Shown: in pieces, positions 1-5,219 of the stretch | How the letters are laid out: every line of letters starts with the position of its first letter | Position numbering within the stretch: position 1 is the first letter of the stretch | Origin: Chloroflexota bacterium | GTDB lineage: Bacteria; Chloroflexota; Limnocylindria; Limnocylindrales; CSP1-4 | NCBI GenBank assembly: GCA_021815005.1 | Contig: JAKAHL010000128.1 | Location: forward strand, 1 to 6,242 | Direction: 5' to 3' | Length of the DNA stretch: 6,242 bases | Position numbers and translations under genes: made by a program | The notes under the pieces: model-generated | Told to the model about the DNA's origin: nothing | Seen by the model: only the letters and a program-made list of their open reading frames with translations | Databases searched by the model: none

Positions 1-1
1 G

Positions 2-301
2 GCGATGCGGGCCACCCCGGCCACCCCGGCGACCCGCGCCATGCGGGTCACAACCCAGCGCGCCGTGATGGCGACGGCGGGCCAGGCGAGTCCGGTTGCG
101 CCGCAGCCCGCGAGCCCCATGACCATGGCCGGCTCCACGGTGGCGCCGCAGGGTGACCCCGTCAGCCAGCCGGGCTATGGCGGTGGCCCCGGCGCGATTG
201 GCCCCGGCGCGATGGGCCCCGGCGCGATGGGCCCCGGCGCGATGGGCCCCGGCGCGATTAACCCCGGCGCGATTAACCCCGGCACCATGGGCGACCGCTG
301 A
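2..301 (+). CDS. C-terminal part of an unrecognised Gly/Pro/Ala/Met-rich protein (5' end outside window)
   Basis: The reading frame is open from base 2 to a TGA at 299-301, so only the last 99 residues are visible. I do not recognise the protein. The first half is Ala/Thr/Pro-rich with several Met residues. The last third is a run of pentapeptides, GPGAI, GPGAM three times, GPGAI, NPGAI, NPGTM, followed by GDR. Codons in this frame end almost always in G or C, unlike the overlapping frame that stops at 156, and a strong terminator starts 27 bases after the stop; both support this frame. The tail is low-complexity and probably disordered. G-P-G-x-x pentapeptides recall elastin-like or flagelliform-silk-like sequences, but that is only a compositional likeness. 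Internal ATGs exist, but there is no reason to think the gene starts inside the window. Function unknown. Confidence 0.6.
   Translation, partial: AMRATPATPATRAMRVTTQRAVMATAGQASPVAPQPASPMTMAGSTVAPQGDPVSQPGYGGGPGAIGPGAMGPGAMGPGAMGPGAINPGAINPGTMGDR
185..289 (+). repeat. Seven tandem 15-bp units encoding G-P-G-A-M/I
   Basis: Seven consecutive 15-bp units run without spacers. The consensus is GGCCCCGGCGCGATG. Units 2, 3 and 4 (200-214, 215-229, 230-244) are identical. Units 1 and 5 end in ATT instead of ATG. Units 6 and 7 begin AACCCC, and unit 7 carries ACC in place of GCG. The unit length is a multiple of three, so gain or loss of units keeps the reading frame. The identical central units suggest recent slippage or duplication. 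Confidence 0.95.
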
Positions 302-327
302 CGCGGGGCCCGCACCCACGCGCCTCG

Positions 328-369
328 GCCCAGCCTGCCGGTCCCCCGGCAGGCTGGGCTTTCGTCGTT
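328..369 (+). terminator. Intrinsic terminator after the left-edge gene
   Basis: A perfect 14-bp GC-rich stem (328-341 pairing with 346-359) closes on the four-base loop TCCC and is followed by the T-rich stretch TTTCGTCGTT. The T-rich side lies on the plus strand, 27 bases after the stop codon at 299-301, so it fits termination of the plus-strand gene. On the minus strand the same hairpin lacks a T tract, but it could still act as a barrier between the two convergent transcription units. Confidence 0.85.
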
Positions 370-400
370 CCTTCGGCCAGCAGCGTCCGGCTGCCCCCGA

Positions 401-420
401 AGCCGCCGGTGGCGGCGGCT
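401..420 (-). terminator. Possible hairpin ending the kinase operon
   Basis: AGCCGCC (401-407) pairs with GGCGGCT (414-420), the second arm touching the kinase stop codon. A further imperfect stem, CTTCGG (371-376) with CCGAAG (397-402) and an inner CAGC/GCTG pair, lies just beyond it; the two overlap, so they would be alternatives. Neither has a T tract on the minus strand, so intrinsic termination is uncertain. The A-rich side of the 328-359 hairpin also lies downstream. Confidence 0.25.
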
Positions 421-1559
421 CAGGCGAGCGGCAGACGGACCGTGATCGTGGTGCCGAGGCCGCGGCCCGGGCTGTTGACGGCGATCGTGCCGCCCATCGC
501 GCCGACGAGCGATCTGGCGATCGCGAGCCCGAGGCCGCTGCCGCCGGCGGCGCGCGAGCGCGAGGGGTCGGCGCGGTAGAAGCGGTCGAAGACGCGGGCC
601 GCCTCGTCCGGCTCAAGCCCGGGCCCGTCGTCGCGGACGTCGATGACGGCCATCCGGTCCGCCGCGCGCAGCCCGAGCGAGACCGTGCCGCCCTCGCGCC
701 CATATCGGATCGCGTTGCCGACCACGTTGTCGAGGACCTGGGCGAGCCGGATCGGATCGGCGCGGAGCCGGAGCGGGACGCCGTCGGCGGTGATGGCGAC
801 CCCCCGGTCGGCCGCGGCCACTAGGTGCCTCGCCCGGGCAGCCTCAAGCGCCTCGACGCCATCGACCGGCACCACCTCGAGCGCGAGCTCGCTCGACTCG
901 GCCCGCCACAGGGTTCCGAGGTCGTCAACGAGCCGCTCGAGCCGCGCCGTCTGATCGGCCAGCACGCGCCAGGTCTCGGGGCCCGGCGCGAATACGCCCG
1001 CCTCGAGCCCCTCCACGTACCCGCGCACCGACGCGATGGGCGTCCGCAGCTCGTGGGCGACGTCGCCGATGAGGTCGCGCCGGCGCGCCTCCTCCGCGGC
1101 GAGTCCCGCGGCCATCGCGTTGAACGAGGCAGCCAACTCGCCCAGCTCGCCGCCCGCCGGAGCCACCGGCGTCGCGTAGTCGCCGGCCGCAACGCGCCGG
1201 CTCGCGGCGGCGAGCTCGTCGATCGGCCGGGCGAGGCGCGTCGCCACCAGGATCGAGACCGCGACCGCAACGACGGCCGCCGCGGCCAGGCCCAGCCAGA
1301 TCGCGGTGCCCACCGCGTCGCCGAAGGCCGACCGGAGCAGCGGGTCCATCATCCCGGACGTCCCGCCGCCCATCATGCCGCCCTGCTCGGCGCTCCCCAT
1401 GCCGGCGCCCCCCATGCCGGCGCCCCCCATCGCGTTGTCGAAGGCGCCCGGTGCCGCCAGCCACACCCCGGCCGCGACCGCCGCCACGCCCGCCGCGGCC
1501 ACGGCGAGGTTCGCGCCGAGGAGCCGCCAGCGCAGCCGGCCGAAGTCCGGGCCGCTCAC
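420..1559 (-). CDS. Membrane sensor histidine kinase with HAMP domain and Met/Gly-rich extracytoplasmic loop
   Basis: This is a 379-residue class I sensor kinase that autophosphorylates on His and passes the phosphate to the response regulator encoded just upstream. Membrane segments lie at about residues 11-36 and 83-106. Between them is a short extracytoplasmic loop with seven Met in residues 44-71 (MGGAGMGGAGMG, then GGMMGGG and GMM). A HAMP linker follows (about 107-160). The H box is DVAHELRTP with phospho-accepting H169. The N box is LDNVVGNAIRYG with N282, G1 is DDGPGL (310-315), the F box is FDRFYR (324-329), and G2 is GGSGLGL (339-345). All ATPase motifs are intact. The GTG start at 1559 lies 13 bases after the regulator's stop. 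The frame stays open further upstream, but that stretch is the regulator read out of frame. The SD is weak, so translation is probably coupled. The loop resembles Met-rich copper-binding segments; copper or silver sensing is an inference, since CusS-type kinases have much larger sensor domains. Confidence 0.93.
   Translation of the reverse strand: MSGPDFGRLRWRLLGANLAVAAAGVAAVAAGVWLAAPGAFDNAMGGAGMGGAGMGSAEQGGMMGGGTSGMMDPLLRSAFGDAVGTAIWLGLAAAAVVAVAVSILVATRLARPIDELAAASRRVAAGDYATPVAPAGGELGELAASFNAMAAGLAAEEARRRDLIGDVAHELRTPIASVRGYVEGLEAGVFAPGPETWRVLADQTARLERLVDDLGTLWRAESSELALEVVPVDGVEALEAARARHLVAAADRGVAITADGVPLRLRADPIRLAQVLDNVVGNAIRYGREGGTVSLGLRAADRMAVIDVRDDGPGLEPDEAARVFDRFYRADPSRSRAAGGSGLGLAIARSLVGAMGGTIAVNSPGRGLGTTITVRLPLA
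1399..1430 (-). repeat. 15-bp direct duplication in the kinase sensor loop (M-G-G-A-G)
   Basis: The plus-strand unit ATGCCGGCGCCCCCC occurs at 1399-1413 and 1414-1428, followed by AT. On the coding strand it encodes repeated Met-Gly-Gly-Ala-Gly in the extracytoplasmic loop. The unit has the same length and a similar peptide to the GPGAM array at 185-289, although the two genes lie on opposite strands. Confidence 0.85.
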
Positions 1560-1572
1560 GGCTGCGGACCGC

Positions 1573-2274
1573 TCACCGCTCGGCCGTCCGCAGCCGGTAG
1601 CCCACGCCGCGCACCGTCTCGACGAAGCGCGGCTGCGCCGGGTCGTCGCCCAGCTTGCGGCGCAGGTTCGCCACGTGGACGTCGAGCACGTGCTCGTCGC
1701 CCAGCCAGTCGGCGCCCCACGCGGCGTCGAGGAGCTGCTGGCGCGTGAGCACCACGCCCGGGTCGCGCGCGAGGGCGACGAGGATGTCGAACTCGATGAC
1801 CGTGAGCTCCACGCGCGTGCCGTCCACGACGACCGCGCGCCGCGCCGGGTCGATCGCGAGCCCGGGCGGTCCCCCCGGAGCGGCATCGGCCGCCGGCCGC
1901 CGACGGCGCAGGAGTGCCCCGACGCGCGCTGCCAGCTCCGCCGCGGAGAAGGGCTTGGTGACGTAGTCGTCGGCCCCCACGCGGAGGCCGACGATGCGGT
2001 CAACCTCCTCCGCGCGCGCGGTGAGCAGGATCACCATCGGGTCCGAGAAGGCGCGCACCCGGCGGAGGACCTCGAGGCCGTCGAAGCCGGGGAGCATGAC
2101 GTCGAGGACGATGACGTCGGGGGCGAGCCCGCGCGCGGCCTCGACGGCCGACGGCCCGTCCGCCGCCTCCGCCACGGCGAGGCCGTCGCGCTCGAGGAAC
2201 CCCCGCACCACCGCGCGGATCGCGTCCTCGTCGTCCACGACGAGGACGAGCGGCGGGCGTTCGTCCGGGGTCAT
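1573..2274 (-). CDS. OmpR/PhoB-family response regulator
   Basis: This is a 233-residue two-component transcription factor, the usual length for the family. The receiver domain covers about residues 8-122: acidic pocket D14/D15, phospho-accepting D58 in VLDVMLPGFDG, switch T85, and K107 in YVTKPF. A short Ala/Pro/Gly linker (about 127-138) leads to a winged-helix DNA-binding domain (about 139-230). That domain shows ELTVIEFDIL, the LTRQQLLDAAWG segment, and the DVHVANLRRKLG recognition helix, ending with RGVGYRL. No key residue is missing. The ATG at 2274 is preceded by a TAGGAT Shine-Dalgarno-like element six bases upstream. The cupredoxin stop is only 16 bases away, and the kinase starts 13 bases after this gene ends, so the three are almost certainly co-transcribed. 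By gene order its partner is the kinase and its likely target is the operon's own leader; the ligand is not shown by the sequence. Confidence 0.96.
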   Translation of the reverse strand: MTPDERPPLVLVVDDEDAIRAVVRGFLERDGLAVAEAADGPSAVEAARGLAPDVIVLDVMLPGFDGLEVLRRVRAFSDPMVILLTARAEEVDRIVGLRVGADDYVTKPFSAAELAARVGALLRRRRPAADAAPGGPPGLAIDPARRAVVVDGTRVELTVIEFDILVALARDPGVVLTRQQLLDAAWGADWLGDEHVLDVHVANLRRKLGDDPAQPRFVETVRGVGYRLRTAER

Positions 2275-2290
2275 AGTCAGATCCTAGCGG

Positions 2291-2908
2291 TCAGCCGGCC
2301 ACCGTGATCGTGCCGCGCATCCCGGCCTCGTAGTGGCCCGGGGCGTGGCAGGCGTAGGCGTACGGCCCGGTCCCGTCGAAGGTGTACGTCAGCGACGCGG
2401 TCTGCATCATCGCGATGCCGGTCACCTCGGGCGTGCCGGCCTGGTCCGCCGCCACCGCGTCCGCCGGCCCAACCATGAACTCGTGGGTGAGCGGGCCGAC
2501 CCCGGTGACCTCGAACGTGACGGTCTCGCCCTTGGCGACGGTCACCGACGACGGCTCGAACGAGTCGCCAGGGCCGGCCGCGATGCGGATGACCCGCGGG
2601 CTGGCCGGGGTGCCGGCGACGAAGCCGGCCTCGCCGGGGCCGGGGGCGGACTGGGCCGCGAACCCGCCCATCATGCCGGGGCCGAACCCGCCGGAGGCGC
2701 CGAACCCGCCGCCCATCATGCCGAAGCCGTACCCGCCTTGGGTGGCCCCGGACGAGCCGCCCGCCGACCCGCCAGCCGCGGCGGCCTGCTCGCGCGCCGC
2801 CGCCAGCCCGAACCGACCGAGCCCGCCGCCCGCGAGTGCCCCCGCGCCAACCAGGAGGACGCCGGCCAGGGCCAGCACGGCGCCCGCGATCCCGAGCCGC
2901 CGGCTCAC
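2291..2908 (-). CDS. Exported, membrane-anchored cupredoxin with Met/Gly-rich linker
   Basis: This 205-residue protein has an N-terminal hydrophobic segment (about 6-27, after MSRR) that serves as signal peptide or anchor. A Gly/Ala/Ser-rich linker (about 28-105) carries two twin-Met motifs (GFGMMGGGFG at 61-70, GPGMMGGF at 76-83). A C-terminal cupredoxin fold follows (about 106-205). The type 1 copper ligands can be assigned as H142 (in LTHEF) and C187, H192, M197 in ACHAPGHYEAGMRG. The five-residue Cys-to-His and His-to-Met spacing is the one known in rusticyanin. It should carry copper outside the membrane, either in electron transfer or in copper binding. The GTG start at 2908 overlaps the preceding gene's TGA (GTGA), and GGAGG at 2916-2920 lies seven bases upstream. 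The Met-rich linker resembles the sensor loop of the kinase two genes downstream. Redox partner and exact role are unknown. Confidence 0.92.
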   Translation of the reverse strand: MSRRLGIAGAVLALAGVLLVGAGALAGGGLGRFGLAAAREQAAAAGGSAGGSSGATQGGYGFGMMGGGFGASGGFGPGMMGGFAAQSAPGPGEAGFVAGTPASPRVIRIAAGPGDSFEPSSVTVAKGETVTFEVTGVGPLTHEFMVGPADAVAADQAGTPEVTGIAMMQTASLTYTFDGTGPYAYACHAPGHYEAGMRGTITVAG

Positions 2909-3192
2909 TGCCCGGCCTCCAGCGCCTGCTTGGCGGCCGTGTACTCCTCCACGGAGACCTCGCCCCGGGCGAGGCGCATCCGCAGGACCTCCAGGGCGTC
3001 CGGGCGCGGCGCCATGGCCGTCGCCGCGGGCGGCGTGGGCGCGGCGCCCTGCCCCGTCCCCGCGCCGCCGAGACGACCGAACGCCCAGACCGCGAGCAGA
3101 ACCAGGCCGACCACCAGCAGCCCGCAGCCGAGCATCGCGAGCAACCCGCCGAAACCGAACCCGTAGCCGAGCCCGGCACCGTATCCCACCAT
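2905..3192 (-). CDS. Small membrane protein with C-terminal SHOCT domain
   Basis: The protein has 95 residues from the ATG at 3192. A Gly/Tyr/Phe-rich start leads into one hydrophobic segment (about 15-39) containing a Cys. A Pro/Ala linker follows, then a C-terminal SHOCT motif (about 65-92), with ALEVLRMRLARGEVS followed by EEYTAAKQALE. SHOCT domains are short two-helix modules found at the ends of many bacterial membrane and secreted proteins; they may mediate oligomerisation. A GTG at 3201 and an ATG at 3198 are alternative starts. However, GAGGTGA (3198-3204) is a near-perfect Shine-Dalgarno sequence placed five bases before the ATG at 3192 and would overlap the other two starts. This is the first gene of the operon, and its stop overlaps the cupredoxin start. 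Similar small SHOCT proteins often sit beside copper-handling genes in high-GC bacteria, but its function is unknown. Confidence 0.85.
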   Translation of the reverse strand: MVGYGAGLGYGFGFGGLLAMLGCGLLVVGLVLLAVWAFGRLGGAGTGQGAAPTPPAATAMAPRPDALEVLRMRLARGEVSVEEYTAAKQALEAGQ

Positions 3193-3197
3193 CGTCA

Positions 3198-3204
3198 TCA
3201 CCTC
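3198..3204 (-). promoter_or_regulatory. Shine-Dalgarno sequence that fixes the SHOCT gene start
   Basis: GAGGTGA on the minus strand is complementary to the 16S rRNA 3' end and lies five bases before the ATG at 3192. It would overlap the GTG at 3201 and the ATG at 3198, which argues against those as the main starts. Confidence 0.7.
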
Positions 3205-3214
3205 GTGCGTCTTG

Positions 3215-3232
3215 GAGCCCGACCTCGGGCTC
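3215..3232 (-). promoter_or_regulatory. Perfect 7-bp hairpin in the leader of the SHOCT-cupredoxin-kinase operon
   Basis: GAGCCCG (3215-3221) pairs with CGGGCTC (3226-3232) around a four-base loop. It ends ten bases upstream of the Shine-Dalgarno sequence and has no following T tract on the minus strand, so it does not look like a classic terminator for the upstream gene. It could be an mRNA leader stem-loop or a palindromic protein site. Confidence 0.4.
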
Positions 3233-3254
3233 GATGACGACGACGATGGCAGGC

Positions 3255-3299
3255 TGACCTCAGGCTCCGGGCCCCGTCGAGGTCAAGATCGGCTCAAGA
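3255..3299 (-). promoter_or_regulatory. Candidate promoter/operator: direct repeat at 11-bp spacing and inverted repeat
   Basis: On the plus strand TCAAGA occurs at 3283-3288 and 3294-3299, exactly 11 bp apart. This is the spacing typical of OmpR/PhoB-type regulator boxes. The nearer copy overlaps TTGACC (minus strand, 3286-3281), which resembles a -35 element. TGACCTC (3255-3261) and GAGGTCA (3279-3285) form a 7-bp inverted repeat around 17 bases. No good -10 hexamer is visible at 17-18 bp. It lies 60-110 bases upstream of the SHOCT gene and is the natural place for autoregulation by the response regulator. Function is inferred. Confidence 0.4.
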
Positions 3300-3307
3300 C
3301 GTGGCTC

Positions 3308-3643
3308 TCAGCCCTCCCGCCGGGCCAGCCAGTCGCGCCACAGCTCGGGCCGGTCGAACTCCAGGCGCAGCCCGTCCTGGCGGAGCAGCCCGTTTCGGTG
3401 CAGCGACGGCCCCGCGGTCTCGAGCAGGGGCACCAGCGACGCGCGGACCGCCACCGGCACGCCGGCCAGCGGGTCGGCGGCGACGAAGCCCTCGCCGGGC
3501 GCCGATTCGGCCCACCGGACCACCATGCCCCCGACGGCGCTGGCGCCGCAGCACGTGGACCGGAAGGCGTCGATGACCAGCGTGCGGCCCCGCGCCCGGG
3601 CGGCGAGCGAACCCTGGACCTTCGCGTCCAGCCGGATGCTCAC
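3308..3643 (-). CDS. Small protein with vicinal Cys-Cys motif (possibly CC/Se-motif family)
   Basis: This 111-residue soluble protein has no signal peptide or membrane segment. The N-terminus (IRLDAKVQGSLAARARGRTL) resembles the start of HesB-like or CC-motif small proteins. It is followed by a beta-strand-like VIDAF and the vicinal pair C31-C32 in FRSTCCGAS, its only cysteines. From memory this pattern resembles the family NCBI calls CC/Se-motif (seleno)protein, where some members have selenocysteine at the second position; I cannot verify the match. The rest (GVPVAVRASLVPL, then a C-terminal LEFDRPELWRDWLARR) suggests a compact alpha/beta fold. The GTG start at 3643 overlaps the Crp-family regulator's stop (GTGA), and GGGGAG lies five bases upstream. 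The vicinal cysteines suggest thiol redox or metal/metalloid binding, but function is unknown. Confidence 0.75.
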   Translation of the reverse strand: MSIRLDAKVQGSLAARARGRTLVIDAFRSTCCGASAVGGMVVRWAESAPGEGFVAADPLAGVPVAVRASLVPLLETAGPSLHRNGLLRQDGLRLEFDRPELWRDWLARREG

Positions 3644-4365
3644 GCCAGCTCCCCGCCGTCAGCGATCTGGGCCAGCCGCTCGGCGTCGCGGATGACCACC
3701 ATGTGGTGGTCGGTGTCGAGCAGCCCGCGCCGGCGGAAGTCGGCGAGCGTGTGGGCGAGCGTCTCGCGGGTCGTCCCCACCAGCTCCGCCAGCTCCTGCT
3801 GGGTGAGTCGCGCGTCGATGCGGGTGCCGGACCCCGACCGCACGCCGAACCGGCGCGCCAGGTCCAGCAGGCGGCGTGCCAGCCGCTCATCAACCCGGCG
3901 GTACGCCATCGATTCCACCTCCGCCTCGGCGGCGGCCAGGCGGCGCGACAGATACCCGATCACGTTGACCCCGATGAGCGGGTAGCGCTCGATGAGCCGG
4001 CGCAGCTCGTCCGGCGTCAGCGTGCAGATCACGCCGTCCTCGATCGCCTCCGCGTACGCCTCGGGCACGCGCTCCTGCCCGAGCATCGCCATGTCGCCCA
4101 GGATCGTTCCGGGCTCCACGATGTCGAGCGTCAGCTGCCGCCCGTCGGGACTCAGGCGGTACAGGCGCATCCGGCCGGCCTTGACGATGTGGATCCGGTC
4201 GGGCGGGTCGTCGGGGGCGAGGACCTGCTGCCCGCGCGTGCAGCGCGTCATGGTGGTGGCGTGGCCGATCGCCTCCATGTCGGCCCCGGACAGGCCCGCG
4301 AACAGGGTCAGCTCCGAGAGCAGGCCGAGCTTCTCGGCAAACGAGCGCGCCTCGCGATCAGACAT
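3640..4365 (-). CDS. Crp/Fnr-family transcriptional regulator
   Basis: This 241-residue regulator has a cyclic-nucleotide-binding-like beta-roll (about 18-115), a long dimerisation helix (about 120-160) and a C-terminal winged helix. The HTH is about 187-210, LTQQELAELVGTTRETLAHTL, followed by RRRGLL. R200 and E201 match the DNA-contacting Arg-Glu of Crp, but the later Arg of Crp is His here (H205). In the ligand pocket, GDMAML (90-95) replaces GELGLF, and the cAMP-phosphate Arg of Crp's ERSA motif aligns with Pro101, so cAMP is an unlikely effector. The only cysteines are C42 and C114, so it is not an Fnr-type Fe-S sensor; the effector is unknown. The ATG at 4365 lies inside the end of nnrE (8-base overlap), with GGAGG six bases upstream. 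It sits between a cofactor-repair gene and a Cys-Cys protein, which suggests a redox or metabolic signal. Confidence 0.93.
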   Translation of the reverse strand: MSDREARSFAEKLGLLSELTLFAGLSGADMEAIGHATTMTRCTRGQQVLAPDDPPDRIHIVKAGRMRLYRLSPDGRQLTLDIVEPGTILGDMAMLGQERVPEAYAEAIEDGVICTLTPDELRRLIERYPLIGVNVIGYLSRRLAAAEAEVESMAYRRVDERLARRLLDLARRFGVRSGSGTRIDARLTQQELAELVGTTRETLAHTLADFRRRGLLDTDHHMVVIRDAERLAQIADGGELA

Positions 4366-5155
4366 CGAGGGCCTCCAGCCGCACCAGCGGCCCGGCGGCG
4401 AATGGCATGCCGGGCTCGATCCCCAGCCTAGCGTAGAGGGCGGCGGGCAGCCCCAGGTCGCCGAGGTACAGCTTCCCGGCCGCGGCGCGGCCCGCCGCCG
4501 TGAGCAGGCCCGTCTTGGGCAGGGCGAGGGTCAGGGTGGCCGCGGCCGCGACCGCCAGGCCGGGCGCCTGCCCCGTGTCGGGGTCCACGCCGGACGGCAC
4601 GTCGAGGCTCACCACCGGGCGGCCGGACCCGTTGACGAAGCCGAGCAGCCGCGCGACCTCATCCCGCGGGGCGCCGCGCAGGCTGTAGCCGAGGACCGCG
4701 TCCACCACCGCGTCGGCCGCGCCCAGCATAGCCGCGAGGTCGTCGTCGCGCAGGTCGTAGGTCATGACGCAGCAGTCGGCGCCCATCCCGAGCAGGGTGG
4801 CCAGCTGGTGGCGACCGGCCTCGGCTAGGCGGGCTGCCGGGCGGGCGAGCACCGCGTGGACGCGCGCGCCTCGGTTGGCGAGATGGCGTGCTGCCGCCAG
4901 CCCGCCGCCGCCGTTGTTGCCGGGGCCCACGGCCACCACCACCGTGCGGCCCCGGAGGTCACCGCCCAGCTCGAGGCGCACGACCTCCGCGAGGTGCGAG
5001 CCGGCCAGCTCCATCATCTGGAGCAGGTCCACCCCGAAGCGGTCCACCGCTAGGCGGTCCACCTCGGCCATCTGCGCGGCCGTGACGGCGGGCGGCGGGG
5101 CAGGCGGCGATCCGGCGGACGACACGGAGGGCGAGGCGAAGGACGTGGAGAGCAT
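4358..5155 (-). CDS. nnrE: NAD(P)H-hydrate epimerase (YjeF_N domain), single-domain form
   Basis: This 265-residue cytosolic enzyme interconverts the R and S forms of hydrated NAD(P)H (NAD(P)HX), so that the S form can be dehydrated back to NAD(P)H. The first ~23 residues are Ser/Ala/Pro-rich and probably disordered. The YjeF_N Rossmann-like domain follows: AAQMAEVDRLAV (26-37), MELAG (48-52), GPGNNGGGG (77-85), VVDAVLGYSLRG (150-161) with the presumed catalytic Asp152, LDVPSGVDPDTG (184-195), and LPKTG (212-216). The usual GNNGGDG motif here reads GNNGGGG, so the Asp is missing. The C-terminal ADP-dependent dehydratase domain (NnrD, YjeF_C) is absent and must be encoded elsewhere. The ATG at 5155 has only a weak Shine-Dalgarno; a GTG at 5125 is an alternative. 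The frame is open further upstream, but that would run antisense into the DUF1684 gene and adds nothing family-like. It is the first gene of the operon with the Crp-family regulator. Confidence 0.92.
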   Translation of the reverse strand: MLSTSFASPSVSSAGSPPAPPPAVTAAQMAEVDRLAVDRFGVDLLQMMELAGSHLAEVVRLELGGDLRGRTVVVAVGPGNNGGGGLAAARHLANRGARVHAVLARPAARLAEAGRHQLATLLGMGADCCVMTYDLRDDDLAAMLGAADAVVDAVLGYSLRGAPRDEVARLLGFVNGSGRPVVSLDVPSGVDPDTGQAPGLAVAAAATLTLALPKTGLLTAAGRAAAGKLYLGDLGLPAALYARLGIEPGMPFAAGPLVRLEALDV

Positions 5156-5192
5156 GGCGGCTTGCGCTCGATGGCGTGGCGTTGACGTGCGG

Positions 5193-5198
5193 ATCGTA
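5193..5198 (-). promoter_or_regulatory. Weak candidate -10 element for nnrE operon
   Basis: TACGAT on the minus strand, 38 bases before the ATG at 5155, matches the TATAAT consensus at four positions, including the key TA and final T. No convincing -35 hexamer is found at 16-18 bp. The palindrome centred near 5228 would lie about 33 bases upstream of it, close to where an activator or repressor could act. Confidence 0.2.
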
Positions 5199-5219
5199 GT
5201 CGGCAGGCGCCGCCCGATT

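Noticed and set aside
1..156. Frame 1 reading with collagen-like Gly-His-Pro triplets (GHPGHPGDP)
   Set aside because: Its third codon positions are much less G/C-biased than frame 2, which continues to a stop right before a strong terminator.
185..289. CRISPR array
   Set aside because: Units are 15 bp, directly abutting without spacers, and in frame with a coding region.
1560..2003. N-terminal extension of the histidine kinase up to 2003
   Set aside because: This part is the response regulator read in another frame; the kinase begins naturally at the GTG at 1559 just before its first membrane segment.
825..2307. Long plus-strand open frames (825-1748, 1306-2307) opposite the kinase and regulator
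   Set aside because: They are Arg/Ala/Pro/His-rich with no domain, and lie wholly antisense to genes with intact catalytic motifs; typical of high-GC shadow frames.
3215..3232. Terminator for the nnrE operon
   Set aside because: The hairpin lacks a T tract on the minus strand and lies about 75 bases past the stop at 3308, close to the next ribosome site; a leader element is more likely.
2333..3257. Plus-strand open frames antisense to the cupredoxin and SHOCT genes
   Set aside because: Low-complexity translations with no recognisable features; the minus-strand proteins have clear copper ligands and a SHOCT motif.
3640..4365. Fnr-type oxygen sensor
   Set aside because: The regulator has only two scattered cysteines and no N-terminal Cys cluster for a 4Fe-4S centre.
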